From: Heterocephalus glaber
Taxonomy: Eukaryota; Chordata; Mammalia; Rodentia; Bathyergidae
Direction of reading: 5' to 3'
DNA length: 64,000 nucleotides
NCBI RefSeq assembly: GCF_000247695.1
Contig: NW_004624732.1
Location: 14,199,730 to 14,263,729 of the forward strand
Below, in pieces: positions 23,297 to 35,618 of this stretch (its first letter is position 1; the number at the start of each line of letters is the position of its first letter). Under the pieces are notes generated by a model. That model was not told the origin of the DNA. It saw nothing but the letters and a program-made list of their open reading frames with translations, and searched no databases. Both the position numbers and the translations under genes were made by a program.

Positions 23297-23783
23297 TCAG
23301 GTTGTGGTTGCAGCTCAGTGGCAGATACTGTGAGCCCTTGGGTTTAATCCTTAGCAGCAAGAGAGAAAAACATATATAAATACACAATGTACAAATTTAA
23401 ATAGGTGACAGGACCAGTAAGAATCATGAAAATAGGTTTCGATTCAAACAGATTTAGTTTCAAAATACAGTATCTTATTATTCAGGCACTTTAACCAAGA
23501 TGTCACCAGAAATCTGTGTATATAAAAAAATTTTTCCTCAGTGCTGGGGAATAAGAGCTCAGGGCCTTGACCACTGAAGTACATTCTCACTCATATGCCT
23601 AGACATATAAAGATGAATTCTGGCATCTAATACATAATTTAGATATAGACACAAATGATTATGTACTGACTTCCCTGCTAATTACGTGCTAACTGCACAA
23701 TACTTAAATCTTAAAATAGTTTGGAAGTGTAGCTCAGTGGTAGAGCTCTTGCCTTGCATATGCAAGGTCCTGGGTTCAATCCT
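23297..23783. repeat. Three diverged tRNA-arm SINE pieces
   Basis: Forward at about 23297-23372, reverse at 23525-23600, and forward at 23713-23783, the last with intact A- and B-box-like motifs (GTAGCTCAGTGG, GGTTCAATCC). Confidence 0.6.
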
Positions 23784-23978
23784 GAGATTCTCCATGTTCC
23801 CTATGATCTCTGGTCTTTGTTGCAATGAGTAATAAAACCAACTTGCTCAACTATAGGTATGTCCCTGGTGGTCTTCAGCTGAAGGGTACTGACATTTGTG
23901 AATAAGATGGTGAAAGGAAATTAGACTGAATGCTCTAGGTTTACAAAGTAACTATAAAACAAGCTTTATTAATACACT
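23784..23978 (+). repeat. Unidentified dispersed repeat, copy A
   Basis: About 195 bp from GAGATTCTCCATG to TTATTAATACA; nearly 90% alike to 26961-27159 by eye. It contains ATGAGTAATAAAACCAACTT, suggesting an LTR with a poly(A) signal. Confidence 0.7.
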
Positions 23979-24194
23979 AACACTACAAACAAAATAAATG
24001 AACACATTTTTGTGTATAGAAAAGACTTTAGGAGAAAAATCCTGTTCTAGAGTTTTCATCCCTACTTAGTCCAAATCAACATTTCAAGGTTACTACTGTG
24101 CAACTCAAAGAACAAAAGTATAAAAGCTCTTGTAATCTAAATCCATTTTAAAATCCATGTAAACATTAAAAACTATCATAAAAGAAGCCATGAA

Positions 24195-24324
24195 GCTATG
24201 AACAGTGGTGCCCAAATGTAATCCCAGCTAATCCAGAGAGTCAAGTAGGAGGATCTCTTCAGCCCAGGAGTTTGAGGTTAGCCTGGGCAACATATTGAGA
24301 CCCAGCTCCAAAAAAAAAAAAAAT
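24195..24324 (+). repeat. B1-like monomer without duplication
   Basis: GCCCAGGAGTTTGAGG to GGGCAACATATTGAGACCC, an ancestral 7SL-monomer type. Confidence 0.75.
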
Positions 24325-24464
24325 GTTAGTACTACTTGAAGAGATGTCTATAATGTGCCTTTCTGTCTAAAAGAGCTAGATATGTTGTATTCCATAATCA
24401 TAACACTACCCAAATGTGCTCAGGACTTCTAATGAGTGAGTATTCATGGTTAAATCTTAACTAC

Positions 24465-24620
24465 AACAGGACGTGGTGGTGTACCCATATAATCCTAGCA
24501 CTTCCAAGACTGAGGATTGCTGTGAGTTCAGTGCCAGCCTGGGCCACATTGTGAGTTCAAGGCCAGCCTGAAATGCATAGTAAAACCCTATCTCAAAACA
24601 AAACAAAAACAACAAAAAAG
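24465..24620 (+). repeat. B1 SINE
   Basis: GTGAGTTCAAGGCCAGCC duplication present; ends CCTATCTCAAAAC. Confidence 0.85.
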
Positions 24621-24729
24621 TCTTAACTACAAGCCTAACTTTTCTATTGTTAAACTTAGTTTTCATGTACTGATAAAAGAATTCAGCAGTAAAGAGAACA
24701 GCCTCAATTTATCACTCAAGGTCAAGGTA

Positions 24730-24769
24730 CGATGGAAGACTACCTTGGCGATGGAAGACTACCTTGGCG
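24730..24769. repeat. 20-bp tandem duplication
   Basis: The CGATGGAAGACTACCTTGG unit occurs twice, head to tail. Confidence 0.85.
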
Positions 24770-25222
24770 TTTACTAGAAGACAAATTTTGTTTTGAAAAC
24801 CTCCACATTTCAGAGATATGATCCATCAGACTTAAATGACCTCAATAAATACTCGATTTTAGAAACAGCTGCTACTTTTAAAGTCACAAAAGCTACAAAA
24901 ATTACCTTATTCAGAGATAGTCTTCTCCATACAAAAATACAATTATGCAGTGCTCATTGCCGAATGTGTGTTAGAAATTAAGATACCATTAAAAGTGCTG
25001 CTCTGAAACCACATGTCTCCAGTTATCATTTGTACCGCTCATGAAAATAAGCAGTGGCTGACCCCAACCCCACAGTCAGTGTCCTGACTCCAGCTGGCAC
25101 AAAGAACACAGGAATCTTCTGAATATATGGATAAACACAAAGAGCCTCGCAGTGATCTCTGACGCACGTAACAAACTGGAGGGGAAATTGTAAAAATTCG
25201 GTTCTCTGGGCCTCAGGAGTAG

Positions 25223-25311
25223 GTTTTTTTGTGGTTTTTTTTGGTACTGGGGATCAAACTCGGGTCCTTGCGCTTGCGAGCAGTGGCACCACTGAGCTAA
25301 ATCCCTGGCCC
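25223..25311 (-). repeat. ID-like SINE
   Basis: Flanks CCTCAGGAGTAG / CCTCACGAGTAG. Confidence 0.9.
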
Positions 25312-25329
25312 ACCTCACGAGTAGTTTAA

Positions 25330-25392
25330 TCATAATGGCTTGCCTACCATTAGCAAGGGCCTGGGTTTGATTCCCAGCACCATTTTTTTACA
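25330..25392 (+). repeat. tRNA-arm SINE fragment
   Basis: GGGCCTGGGTTTGATTCCCAG only. Confidence 0.6.
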
Positions 25393-25599
25393 AAGTTCTT
25401 TCTTTGCCTATGGTCGACCTGACTCTTCAATAATTTTACAATTATTATAATTTGTTAGTGCACGGTATGTGACATGAAATTAGTTCTCAGAGGTTAGTAT
25501 ATGGTCATCAAAGCATTTAAAACCCTTAAGTGAAATAAACACATGTTTAAATACCTGTTTCTCTGGTGTGAGAAACCAAAAGTGGAAATAAGGACTAAA

Positions 25600-25868
25600 A
25601 TGTGTAATAGATATTGGGAAATGGGAAGAAAATATTCAAATGAGGAGAACGAGGGAGGGGGAAAGGAAAGAAGGGACAAGAAAAAAAGAAAATGGAAGGA
25701 AAAAATGCTAACAAAGCTTTTGTAAATAAAGAGGGGAAGAGGAGCCGCAGGGACAGGGGAGAATGAGAAAAAAAAGAAGCAAGATATATCATGTACAGGT
25801 ACAAATTCCCTATGATGAATGTTATCATTATGTATACCTAAAATGCACCAATAAATGTCTTGCTTCAA
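25600..25868 (+). mobile_element. L1-like 3' UTR end with polypurine tract
   Basis: An A/G-only tract of about 90 bases (25645-25735), then ACAGGTACAAATTCCC, ATGATGAATG, CATTATGTATACC and AATAAATG. A purine tract before the terminal segment is a hallmark of rodent L1 3' UTRs. Confidence 0.6.
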
Positions 25869-25962
25869 AAAAATAACTCATTTTGATATTTACTGCTTTA
25901 TATTAACTTAAATCACACAAAATGATAGTTAAATCTACCCAACTTGAAGAAACAATACCCTA

Positions 25963-26048
25963 GGGCCAGGGATTTAGCTCAGTGGTGCTGTCACCTGCCT
26001 CGCAAGCACAAGCGCCTGAGTTCAATCCCTGATACCAAAAAAAAAAAG
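25963..26048 (+). repeat. ID-like SINE
   Basis: Flanked by AATACCCTA. Confidence 0.9.
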
Positions 26049-26380
26049 GAATACCCTAAAAACTAATTCTTAGACATCAAACTTAGTAAATTATAGGATT
26101 AAAAGATTAATGCAGGCAAATTCTTATTTCTTAAGAAATAACAAGTTCATATTTCAACCACTATATTACTTTTCTCAATGCCAGCTGGAACATGGCATAG
26201 AGTGCTTAATAAGCAACCGAATCCTTCCCAATCACTGGTTTGTAAAAACAGTATTGTTGGCACTGCTACAGCTCACTGCATGCTACAGTATATATGCCTA
26301 ATATGTCACTGTTACTAAAGCTTGACCACTCTACATTGTGAGTTACCAGGTGGATTTTTTTGGGGGGGGGGGGATTTGAA

Positions 26381-26465
26381 TTTTTTTTTTTGGTACCAGG
26401 GATTGAACTCAGGACCTTGCGCTTGCGAAGCAGGTGGCAGAACCACTGAGCTAAATCTCTGGCCC
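26381..26465 (-). repeat. ID-like SINE
   Basis: Flanked by GGATTTGAATTTTTT; a 12-G run lies just upstream. Confidence 0.9.
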
Positions 26466-26845
26466 TGGATTTGAATTTTTTGAGGAGAGGGGGAAAAAAG
26501 CAGTTCCTTACCTCTGAGAATTAACATCTGCTCACAGTCAAGTCTCACTGATATGAAATTTACAGCTTAATCATTCTGTTCTCTTGAATTTCACTAGACA
26601 CATGTATCAAATGTAGTCATTCTGAGACATGATAAACATTAAACAAGGTAAATGTAATCCCACTCATCAAGTGACAGCTACTTGTTTACCAATTGCAGCT
26701 TTATCCTCGCTCTAGTCTGCCTTCTCTGTAAGATTTATTGATAATCACAGAGCTGCCTCTAGTCTGACAGCACCAACTCCAGAAGAAGCCTCCATTTCCT
26801 TGGACCATTCTCAAAATTACTCAAAGCCAAAATCCTATTATAGAT

Positions 26846-26929
26846 TTTTTTTTTTTGAACCGGGGATCAAACTCGGGTCATTGCACTTTAGAGGCAGGTG
26901 GGGGAACCACTGAGCTAAATCCCTGGCCC
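26846..26929 (-). repeat. ID-like SINE
   Basis: Flanked by TATTATAGATTTTT. Confidence 0.9.
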
Positions 26930-26960
26930 TTTATTATAGATTTTTATAACACCCTCTTAC

Positions 26961-27159
26961 TGAGATGCTCCACATTCCCTATGATCTCTGGTCTTCCTTG
27001 CAATGAGTAATAAAAGCAACTTATTCAATTATAGGTATGTATGTCCCTGGTGGTCTTCAGCTGAAGGGTACTGATATTTGTGAATAAGATCATCAAAGGA
27101 AATTAGACTAAATGCTCTAGGTTTACAAAGTAACTATAAAACATGCCTTATTAATACAT
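26961..27159 (+). repeat. Unidentified dispersed repeat, copy B
   Basis: Pair of 23784-23978; differs by a TATG duplication in GGTATGTATGTCCC and scattered substitutions. Confidence 0.7.
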
Positions 27160-27504
27160 ATAATCACAGGGAGGTCAGCAATGGATGACTTTGGTATACT
27201 ATTTCGTCCATTTTGCTTTTAATGTCAAGATCATGCTAAAACATGCTGAATGATTCAGATCAAATAGGAAGCATCACTTCACACTACCACACTGAAATGT
27301 AGGAAGGCACAGGATCAAAGTGTCACCATAACTTCCGAAATATGTTAACAGTCTGCCTCAAAATAAATTAAAAAGGGGAGGAGGTCTAAGAATATAGCCT
27401 AAGGTTCCCTGAGAACACTCCCCAATGCCACACACACACACATACAGAGGTTAGCTGTGCAAAGGCGGCAAGATTTTCATCTATACTTTTTTCATTAGAA
27501 GTCT

Positions 27505-28080
27505 TGTTGTTATGCAAGGGAACTGAATCTGGGGCTTCAAATATGCTGAGTACTCTACCACTGAGCAACATTCATACGCCCTGAAATGTATTTTAATGTG
27601 CAAAAGCTCCCTCTCGGCAGTTCAATGTTATTTCTTTATCACAATCAGAGGTACACAAACTGAAAATGTCAACTTAGTGCAAACACTAAGCAAGACCTTT
27701 GTCAGGAATACACATTTTAGACCTACAAACAGTAGCAGGCACTTGTAGGCTTAGCACTCAGATTCTAAGGCAGGAAGATCACTTGAGTCTAAGAGTCTAA
27801 GACAAGCCTGGGAAACATAACAAGACCCATCTCAAACTGTCTCTCTTTCTCCACAGATAAAGAGCTCAGTTGAGTACTCAATAGGGCCTGAGTTGAATCC
27901 CCAAATGTAAATAAATTTACGCAAATACATTCATACTCATTATGTTTAACATAAAAGTTGTAAAAAGCTTTGGTATAATGGCACACGCCTGTAACTCCAG
28001 CTTCTTGGGAGGTTAAAGCTAGAAGCATAGCTCAATGGTAGAGCACTCTTGGTTTTGATCTCCAGTGCTGAAAATAAAAG
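27505..28080. repeat. Cluster of old B1/tRNA-arm SINEs
   Basis: Reverse tRNA arm at 27505-27582; forward B1-ID dimer at 27728-27915; forward short dimer at 27967-28080 with CATAGCTCAATGGTAGAGCA. Confidence 0.65.
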
Positions 28081-28139
28081 GCGCTCTTCATCTCACAAAA
28101 ATCAGATCTGGCAACTTTAAGATCACCTTTAAATACCTA

Positions 28140-28440
28140 CTGGGGGCTGGTTGTCACTTATTTCCTGCCTTCCACAACCTTAGAAATTTTTTTACATCTG
28201 GGATGCATGCATGGCGGGGTGGGTGGAGGGGGGGGTCCTCAGCTACCCAAGGTCCTATTGCTCCCTTTCTGGAAAATCTTGAGTTTGGAGTTGTAGTCTG
28301 GGCTCTCAAATTTATTCTTCTAAGGCACATTTCTTATGAATCTGCAATGTGTGGGAGTTCTGGTAGAGACAGAAAACTGTCACCCTCACTGCCCTCTATA
28401 AGTCTTATGCATAAAGTGTTGCATACATAACTGATTTCTC
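28140..28440. other. Unassigned GC-richer segment
   Basis: Contains a G-rich block (GGCGGGGTGGGTGGAGGGGG at about 28213-28235). Its end looks LTR-like (ATAAAGTGTTGC), but no family was assigned. Confidence 0.3.
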
Positions 28441-28744
28441 AGACACCAGTTAATTCATGGATGTCTTATAAATGTTTTTGAAGAATTTTTCTTTCAGTAA
28501 ATACTTCATTTTCACCCAGAAGATCCTTGGTAATTTACATGTGTACAGCACATTAATATATTAAAACTATAAAACAAAAATTGTTCTCAAAATTCAGAAA
28601 AACATGTAAATGAAATACTTCACATAAACTAAATGAAATTATCTAATTTGACCATTAGGAAAAAACTTACAAAACATTAATAACATGGCATGGAAGGACA
28701 CATCTGTAATTAATAAATATGTACATATTTACACATGTATACAT

Positions 28745-28892
28745 ACTTATTATATTTGTGGTAGTGAAGACTGAACCCAGGGCCTTGCATATGGTAGGCA
28801 AGTGCCCTACCAGGCTGGCCTTGAACCTGTAACCCTCATACCTCAGCTTCCCAAGTAGCTGAGATTGCAGGTGTGTCCTACCATGCTTATTA
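28745..28892 (-). repeat. B1-ID dimer, diverged
   Basis: Reverse tRNA arm (GAACCCAGGGCCTTGCATATGG) joined to a B1 arm (CCCAAGTAGCTGAGATTGCAGG). Confidence 0.7.
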
Positions 28893-29021
28893 TTAATAAG
28901 TTTTTTTCTAATGGTCAAATCAGATATTTTCATTTAGTTTCTAGAAATTTATGCAAATTATTGCACAAACACCAAACTTTTTAAGTATTTAAAATTCAGG
29001 ATCTATAAGAAGACAACTAGC

Positions 29022-29110
29022 ACCAGGGATGTAGCTCAGTGGCGCCATGCCTACCTGGCAAGCGCAAGGTCCCAACTTCAATCCCTGATACCAAAAACAA
29101 AAACAAAAAT
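29022..29110 (+). repeat. ID-like SINE
   Basis: CACCAGGGATGTAGCTCAGTGG; tail of CAAAAA units. Confidence 0.85.
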
Positions 29111-29484
29111 ATAAACAAAAACAACTAAAAATGGGTATAGGGCTATATGACCTCAAGAAAGAAGCAAGATTTTAATTCAGAAGTTACTAAATTTAAAATG
29201 CTCTATAATTCGTGTCTCCTTTAACATCTTCTCTGTTTGAATCACTTGGTCAGGCCCACATCTAATACATTCAAGGTACAAATCTGGCTCCCATCTTGCA
29301 ACAAACTACAAAGACTCTGGTATTACACTCCAGCCAGTCTGTTGTAAAACTGACACATTTGATAGGTGAAGGCAAAGAGTAACCAAGAGGCCTGAAGAGA
29401 TACTAAATCTTGTCTACTATAACAGGAAGTAAGTATAAAACATTTTCCCCAAGACTCTTTTACTGGTCATCACATTACTGTACT

Positions 29485-29653
29485 CTTATCATGGCACTCT
29501 TGGAGGCTGAGGCAGAAACCTGAGCAACTCAAAGATCCTGTCTCAAAATTAATTAATTAATTAATTTATTTATTTATTGGTACCTGGGATCAAACACGGG
29601 TCCTTGCGCTTGGGAGGCAGGTGGCGAAACCACTGAGCTAAATCCCTGGCCCC
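29485..29653. repeat. B1 fragment, (AATT)n/(ATTT)n tract and reverse ID-like SINE
   Basis: B1 end at 29485-29550, tetranucleotide tract at 29549-29578, then a reverse ID-like SINE at 29578-29653. Confidence 0.8.
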
Positions 29654-30429
29654 TGGTTATAGTTTTAAATCACTTATTAATTTGCAAAGCAAGCCATTTA
29701 GGTTAATAAAAAATGTTAAGCAGAACAGGGCCAACTAAAGAATCTTACAGCACTCTCAGCATACTGGCCTCACAGGAAACAAAGATCCAGTGAAAACTTA
29801 CTTTGGGAATGACCTTTCAACCACTCAGCTAGAAAGCCACATTTCAATCCCATGATCTATACATTAATTCAAGAAATTGCTTGTGGTCTGGCTACAGTTA
29901 TCTTGGACCGCTCCAGTAATCCTCATAAAAATAGAGCTGCTTTAGCAGGCCTTACTCCAAACTACTGGTTCTCAATGAAAGCAGTTATGACCCTTTGGGA
30001 GTATTTTTGAAAGACTATTTTTCTTTACAACCTGTGTAGGGGTGTTTGTGTTGGTTTAAAAATTTGTAGATATAGTAATTATCACTAAAGTTCACTTCAG
30101 AAAAGTAAAGATTACAAATTAGAAAAAACAGTCATTAGGCCGACAGAATTAGGAAGAACTACTCTACCCTTTGATGACTGAGCACCACAAACTACATTTA
30201 ACAAATTGAAAAATTCTATTGAGCTCCCTAATAGTTTCTAGAACCCACCTCTGTATTCCTTGGGTCTACATTCATATTGTTTTCCTTCAAGATTTCCTAA
30301 CTGTTTCAATTGGGTAGATTACTTATAATTTCCACTTTAAACAAATCAAACCTGGAAACTGAGAGGACTCCACAATCTTTTATAGGCAAAGGGAGAAGGC
30401 TGTGCCTAGGAGGCTATACTCAGTATGAT

Positions 30430-30570
30430 GCCTGACATGGTTTTGCACACATGTAATCCTAGCACTCTGAGGAAGGGTCATTGCCATGAGTTTGAGGCCA
30501 GCCTGAGCTACATAGTGAGTTCAAGGCCATCCTGAACTACACAGTGAGGCTATGTTTCAAAAAGCCAATA
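30430..30570 (+). repeat. B1 SINE
   Basis: Internal duplication visible (CTACATAGTGAGTTCAAGG). Confidence 0.8.
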
Positions 30571-30612
30571 GTGGCCAGAAATGCCCCTTAATCCTTAATT
30601 AAAACACTAGAG

Positions 30613-30705
30613 GGCCAGGGATTTAGCTCAGTGGTTCCTCTGCCTGCCTTGGAAGCACAAGAGCCTAAGTTTAATCGCTGGTACCAAAAATAAATAAATA
30701 AATAA
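30613..30705 (+). repeat. ID-like SINE
   Basis: Flanks AAAACACTAGA / AAACACTAGA with an (AAAT)n tail. Confidence 0.9.
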
Positions 30706-31067
30706 ACACTAGATACTACAACACAGTATGCAGCTGTCCCATCCCAAGAAAGCTATACTCAGGAAGAAATCTGTTCTCTCAAAGAGAACTACTGCATATT
30801 AAATATTAAAATACATTCAAGAGTGCTACAAGGGAGAAACAGGCTTCAGCAGACTGGCTTTGAGAGATATAATATTAATTTGGAGACATTAAGATTATTT
30901 TATGAAACAATCTGTAAAAAAATACATGACCTACTATTTCTTCCTTGACAAAGAAATCCTTCCTTTTAACAGAAATTGTTATTCTACTGTCTTTGTAAAT
31001 GAAAAGTACTGTAAGTGCTTTTTAGTGCTGAGATGTAGGTTTTGATACAGTATTAAACACAGAGTAC

Positions 31068-31415
31068 CACCTGGTGTATAGTCAATGGTAAGACTACTTG
31101 CCTAGCATACATAAGGCCCTGGGTTCCATCTCCAGTAACTCACAAAGAAGGCAGGGGGTTGGGGGTGGGGGTAGATGACTATCGAGAAAACAGTGTTAGT
31201 TTTGGTACTTCACTACCCTTATGAAAAAAATTTACTTTTTATACCATATATCATATACTTTAAAGAATCTATCCACTAAAAATGAAAAAGCCTACAGGCT
31301 CTTTGTGACACATACTTGTAATCTCAACTACTCCAGAGGCTGAAGCAAGTGGATCACAAGTTCAAGGACTTGCCTAGCATGCACAAAGCTCTGGATTCAA
31401 TATCAAAGGATATGT
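31068..31415 (+). repeat. Two diverged SINE pieces
   Basis: tRNA arm at 31068-31150 (GGGTTCCATCTCCAGT) and a shortened B1-ID at 31285-31415. Confidence 0.6.
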
Positions 31416-31844
31416 GATTCTTCAACCAAAATAATGTCTGAAAACGCCTCATAATTCTTAATTAAAACACTAGATACTAAAAGCAGCAGTACACAGCTCT
31501 CCCATCCCAAGATAATCACATATTTATTTTCAACAAATTTTTGGCATACTTTGTACAATATTTTAAATAAGCACAGATGGAAAAAACAAAAGCCCAATGT
31601 AAAAATTTAAAACAATTCCTGTAAAAATATGAACGTACCATATAAAATAAGTATTTCAGAACCCTACTACACTAATTTCCTCAAATAATGTACTTTAGAA
31701 GTTAAATATTGACTTTTTCCACACCTGTCAGACACACAGATGATTATTTACATAAAAGAACCTACCAGGAGCTTATGATCTAGTATTTTCAGGACAGCTG
31801 AAAAAACAATCTCAAATAAACTCTTCCTCAAAACAAGGACTACA

Positions 31845-31935
31845 GGGCCAGGGATTTAGCTCAGTGGTTTTGCCGCCTGCTGCACAAGCACAAGGACCGG
31901 AGATCGATCCCCGGTACCAAAAAAACACAAAAAAC
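31845..31935 (+). repeat. ID-like SINE
   Basis: Flanks AAAACAAGGACTACA / AAACCAAGGACTACA. Confidence 0.9.
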
Positions 31936-32068
31936 CAAGGACTACAGATAGAGAAAATAGGTGTCCATCTGTAAAGCAGACGTGTAGTCATTTGGACGAT
32001 TAAATATGACTGAAGGCCTTTTAATATTAACACATGTCAGTAGGAGTTATTCTGCTATGGATTATGTT

Positions 32069-32147
32069 TTTTTTTGTACCGGGGATTGAACTAAGGTCCT
32101 TGTGCTTTCAAGGCAGGCAGTGGAACCACTGAGCTAAATCCCCGGCC
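32069..32147 (-). repeat. ID-like SINE
   Basis: Flanked by TGGATTATGTTTT. Confidence 0.9.
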
Positions 32148-32799
32148 CCTGGATTATGTTTTAAAGGACTCCTCTGTTTTTTTTTTTTTTGGGGGGGGGT
32201 TGTCTTGGGGAAAAGACAAGCTTTTGTGAAAGGCCTTTTTTGAAGGCCTTACAGAAAGAAATACTTTAGTAAGTAAAATTATTTCTAACAACAAACATCA
32301 CAGTTTCTTGGGACACTCACTTTGAAAACATGTCTATACACAGTTCAAAAACACACTGCTGAACCACTAGACTGTTGTAGTGAGGGTTCATGTCACTTAG
32401 TAAATGCCACAGTTGAATGTAATGAGAAGGAGCACACAAAAACTTATCAAAAGTACTATTACCTTTCTTTTTCTTGAGCTGTATGCTGAGTACTCACTCA
32501 GGGGTTCCTCTTTTGTGCTATATGTAAAAACTGAAAACAGACCTTACCTTTGAATAAGTCTCAATGTAACTCCTATTTATTATAACCTGGCATACAACTT
32601 ATACTCTCATATGTGGTGTGAACAGTTCACTGCAGTTTAATATTTTTGTGGTTAAGCATCTCATATGTTCAAAATCTATATCCTTTATAGAGAATATTTA
32701 AGTGGAATGTTAAAATGAACTGGGGTACTTAAATTAGTTCCATCTCCTTTCCCAAAAACCTTTACTTCATAAGTCTGTCAAAACAACTCAGGAAGACAC

Positions 32800-33480
32800 T
32801 AAATCCAGGATAGCACTCTTTTTAGGAGTAGGAAATATTTATTGGAGAACAGGAATAGTTCCTGAGATCGAGGAGTCCTGAGTGGCCCTTTGTCTGGGTA
32901 ATTTATACAGCAAAGCCACAACATGGGTACAACCTGGGTCAAACTACAATCAACCTATAGTAGTGATGGTGAACCTTTTAGAGACCAAGTGCCCAAACTG
33001 CAACCCAAAACCCACTTATTTATCACAAAGTGCCAACAACTGCAATTAAACCTGAATATCTGATGTTCAGCTGCTGGTGAGACTTGGCTCATGTGCTGAC
33101 AGAGGGCCCTGCTCACTGTGGGTTCCCTATAAGTTCACTACCACTGATCTATAGGATTACAAGTATAGCCACTTAGCTAATACTGATCCAATAGGGAAGC
33201 GGGTGATGTAGCAAGCTCATATCATTAACCTTGGCTTATCCATAACTTCTGAAACAGGATCATTTTGGGAAGGGATGGGCCCAGGTGTTCTGGTCACCCA
33301 CTCGGGTATGTGATGCATACTTGGACTTCATGCACTAGGTAGTGCTCATTACAGTTCTGCTTAGCCCTTAGGAAGTATCTAAATCAGGCCATTGTGACTT
33401 CATCTTAAGGCCTGGCCCCCTCCTGATGCGACCCCAGCCACAATTCTGATATCTGTATTTTTCACTGACTTGAGAGCCAA
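32800..33480 (-). mobile_element. Possible old LTR, split by a hAT MITE
   Basis: The segments on both sides of the MITE read as a continuous, GC-moderate non-coding block with a minus-strand AATAAATATTTCC near its right end in that orientation. LTR identity is a guess; no internal retroviral genes were seen. Confidence 0.25.
32961..33146 (+). mobile_element. hAT-type MITE, copy 1
   Basis: Terminal inverted repeats TAGTGATGGTGAACC and GTTCACTACCACTG; 8-bp target duplication ACCTATAG / ATCTATAG. 186 bp, too short for a transposase. It resembles rodent/mammalian Charlie-group non-autonomous elements (URR1-like). Confidence 0.75.
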
Positions 33481-33542
33481 GTCCCTCCCTGTGTATTAAT
33501 TTCTTTCTAACTTAGTGTAGGCTAGTATTCTTTTAAACATAA

Positions 33543-33640
33543 AGGGCTGGGGATGCAACATAGAGGTAAAGAACTTTGCCTAGCATGAACAATGCCTTGA
33601 GTTCAGTCCTTAGTACTGTGTGTGTGTGTGTGTGTGTGTA
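33543..33640 (+). repeat. tRNA-arm SINE with (TG)n tail
   Basis: GGGCTGGGGATGCAACATAGAGG to CAGTCCTTAGTAC, then about ten TG units. Confidence 0.75.
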
Positions 33641-33674
33641 CATCATGTAGGCCAGTTACATGGTATCTAAAGAT

Positions 33675-33870
33675 AAACTTTGGAGTCAAACATCCTAGGT
33701 TCAATTCCTAGCCCTCCCTCTTACATGCTCTATGATCTTTGGCAGGTTTACTTAACTTCCTGGTGCCTTGGTTTACTCATTTATAAAATAAAGAACAATC
33801 ACTATTTATTTCTAAGGGTTACTGGGAATGAAGTACTTACAACATTTCTGATACACAGGAAGAGGAATGT
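33675..33870 (+). repeat. MIR SINE
   Basis: TTTGGAGTCAAACATCCTAGG, TTAACTTCCTGGTGCCTTGG and TCATTTATAAAATAAAG follow the MIR consensus order. Confidence 0.8.
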
Positions 33871-33945
33871 GTTGGGGACAATGTTGAAATCAAGAAAGTA
33901 AAGTAAAACAAATTCAAGCACACTGGAGCTTATGAACTAGATTCT

Positions 33946-34029
33946 TTTTTTTTTTTGGTACCAGGGATTGAACTCGGGACCTTGTGCTTACAAGGCAGGC
34001 ACCAGAACCACTGAGCTAAATCCCTGGTC
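33946..34029 (-). repeat. ID-like SINE
   Basis: Flanked by GAACTAGATTCTTTT. Confidence 0.9.
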
Positions 34030-34482
34030 TGAACTAGATTCTTTTTAAGAATACCTCTCATTAAAATTTATCTCAGCATTCTTACTGATTCCATACTTTC
34101 AGTCACCCAGTGGGAGTTTACTTATAAAATTTTAAGAGGGTACTTTTGATACAACTGAGTTTCTCGTAAGTATCCTAGTTCATGTACATCCGAATGCTAG
34201 ATAATACTGAATTTAAGTTTTGCAAGAACAAATGGAATAAACTCGAATTGTGCTACCAAAAAAAAAAAAAAAAAAAAGCAGCAGCAGAAGCATGAGGGTA
34301 GAAGGATCATAACTTATAATTCCTCAAGAAAATAGAGAGATGCTTTGTAATTAAATGTATTTTAATGGTGTTATTTCACTTGAGTCCAATATGTTAAATT
34401 TCAGTAAACTAGATGCTCCTTTAGTCTCATATACTCCTGGTGTTTAAAATGTTATTTTAAGCCTATTTCATAAACTAGTGTC

Positions 34483-34728
34483 TTAGATGTGTGATGGCCT
34501 ATGCCTGTAATCCCAGCACTTGGGAGGCTGAAGCAGGAGGACTGCTGTGAGTTTGAGGCCAGCCTGGACTACATAGTGAGTTCATGAGCAGTCTGGATTA
34601 CATGGTGAGAGCTTGTCTCACCAAAAAAAGGGGGTGTGGATTTAGCACAGTGGCGCAGCGCCTGCCTTGCAAATGCAAGATCCTGAGTTGATCCCCAGTA
34701 CAAAAGAAAAACACCACCACCAAAAAAA
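34483..34728 (+). repeat. B1 SINE followed by an ID-like SINE
   Basis: B1 at 34483-34622 with the internal duplication; ID-like monomer at 34629-34728. ACTAGTGTCTTA before the B1 and after the ID copy suggests that the pair moved as one unit. Confidence 0.8.
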
Positions 34729-35057
34729 ACTAGTGTCTTACTTATGCTAGGAGGAAAAAGGGACAAACATATATATAAAATCTGATGACTTACACATGCT
34801 TTGGTAGTGACTGGACACACATATGGTGTCCTCCATGCTGTGGTTTAATTTCATAAATATCTTGCTTTTTCAATCTATGAGTCAACCAACAAATCCTTTT
34901 GCACAGCAAATCTCCTGACAATAGATCTATGCCCATTTTAAATCTTACAATACTTTTCTCTTGTATAACTGCTTCCTTTTCCAATAAGTGTTAAGAATAA
35001 CAATCTCAGAAACGTTAAAAAGCAACTGTAAATTCTGTGCTCAAAAGTATATTATCA

Positions 35058-35218
35058 TCGCCAGGCTTGGTGGTGGACACCTGTAATCCCAGGACTCAAG
35101 AGGCTAAGGCAAAGGGATCACTGAGAGTTCAAGGCCAGCCTGGGCTCCATAGTGAATTCAAGACCAGTCTGGACTATGCAGTGAGACTCTGTCTCAAAAA
35201 AGCAAACAAACAAAAAAA
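35058..35218 (+). repeat. B1 SINE
   Basis: Full length with internal duplication and (CAAA)n tail. Confidence 0.9.
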
Positions 35219-35618
35219 GTACACTCTCATTGATTCTGCATAGGAATGCTGTATGCTTAAAGCTGAAGACATGATTGCTATCTTCTAATAGTCAGCTGCT
35301 ATATCAAAAATACTTTTTTTTTTACATTCCAAAAAGTAGGACAAGTTGTAGTGAAGCACATTTCTGATACAAGGAAAAAATATTATGAAAAATTAAAGAT
35401 GTCTAAAACTCAAAAAGGGAATCCTGCGTACTTATCACTGAAAATGTGAGAAGACTAGTTTTTAAGGATGATGTAGCAAAGTGTGCAATAAAGAGGACGA
35501 CATGATCACCCTTAGTTGAGTATTCTCGGATTTTTTGATACTTAACTCCAAAAGCAAGGGCCTGATGCACAACATGAACAAAGCAAAGGAATGTGCCTGC
35601 CTGTCAGATGCTATAGTC

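Noticed and set aside
25494..25868. Minus-strand open frame of 124 codons rich in Phe and Ser
   Set aside because: It is the antisense reading of the L1-like polypurine tract.
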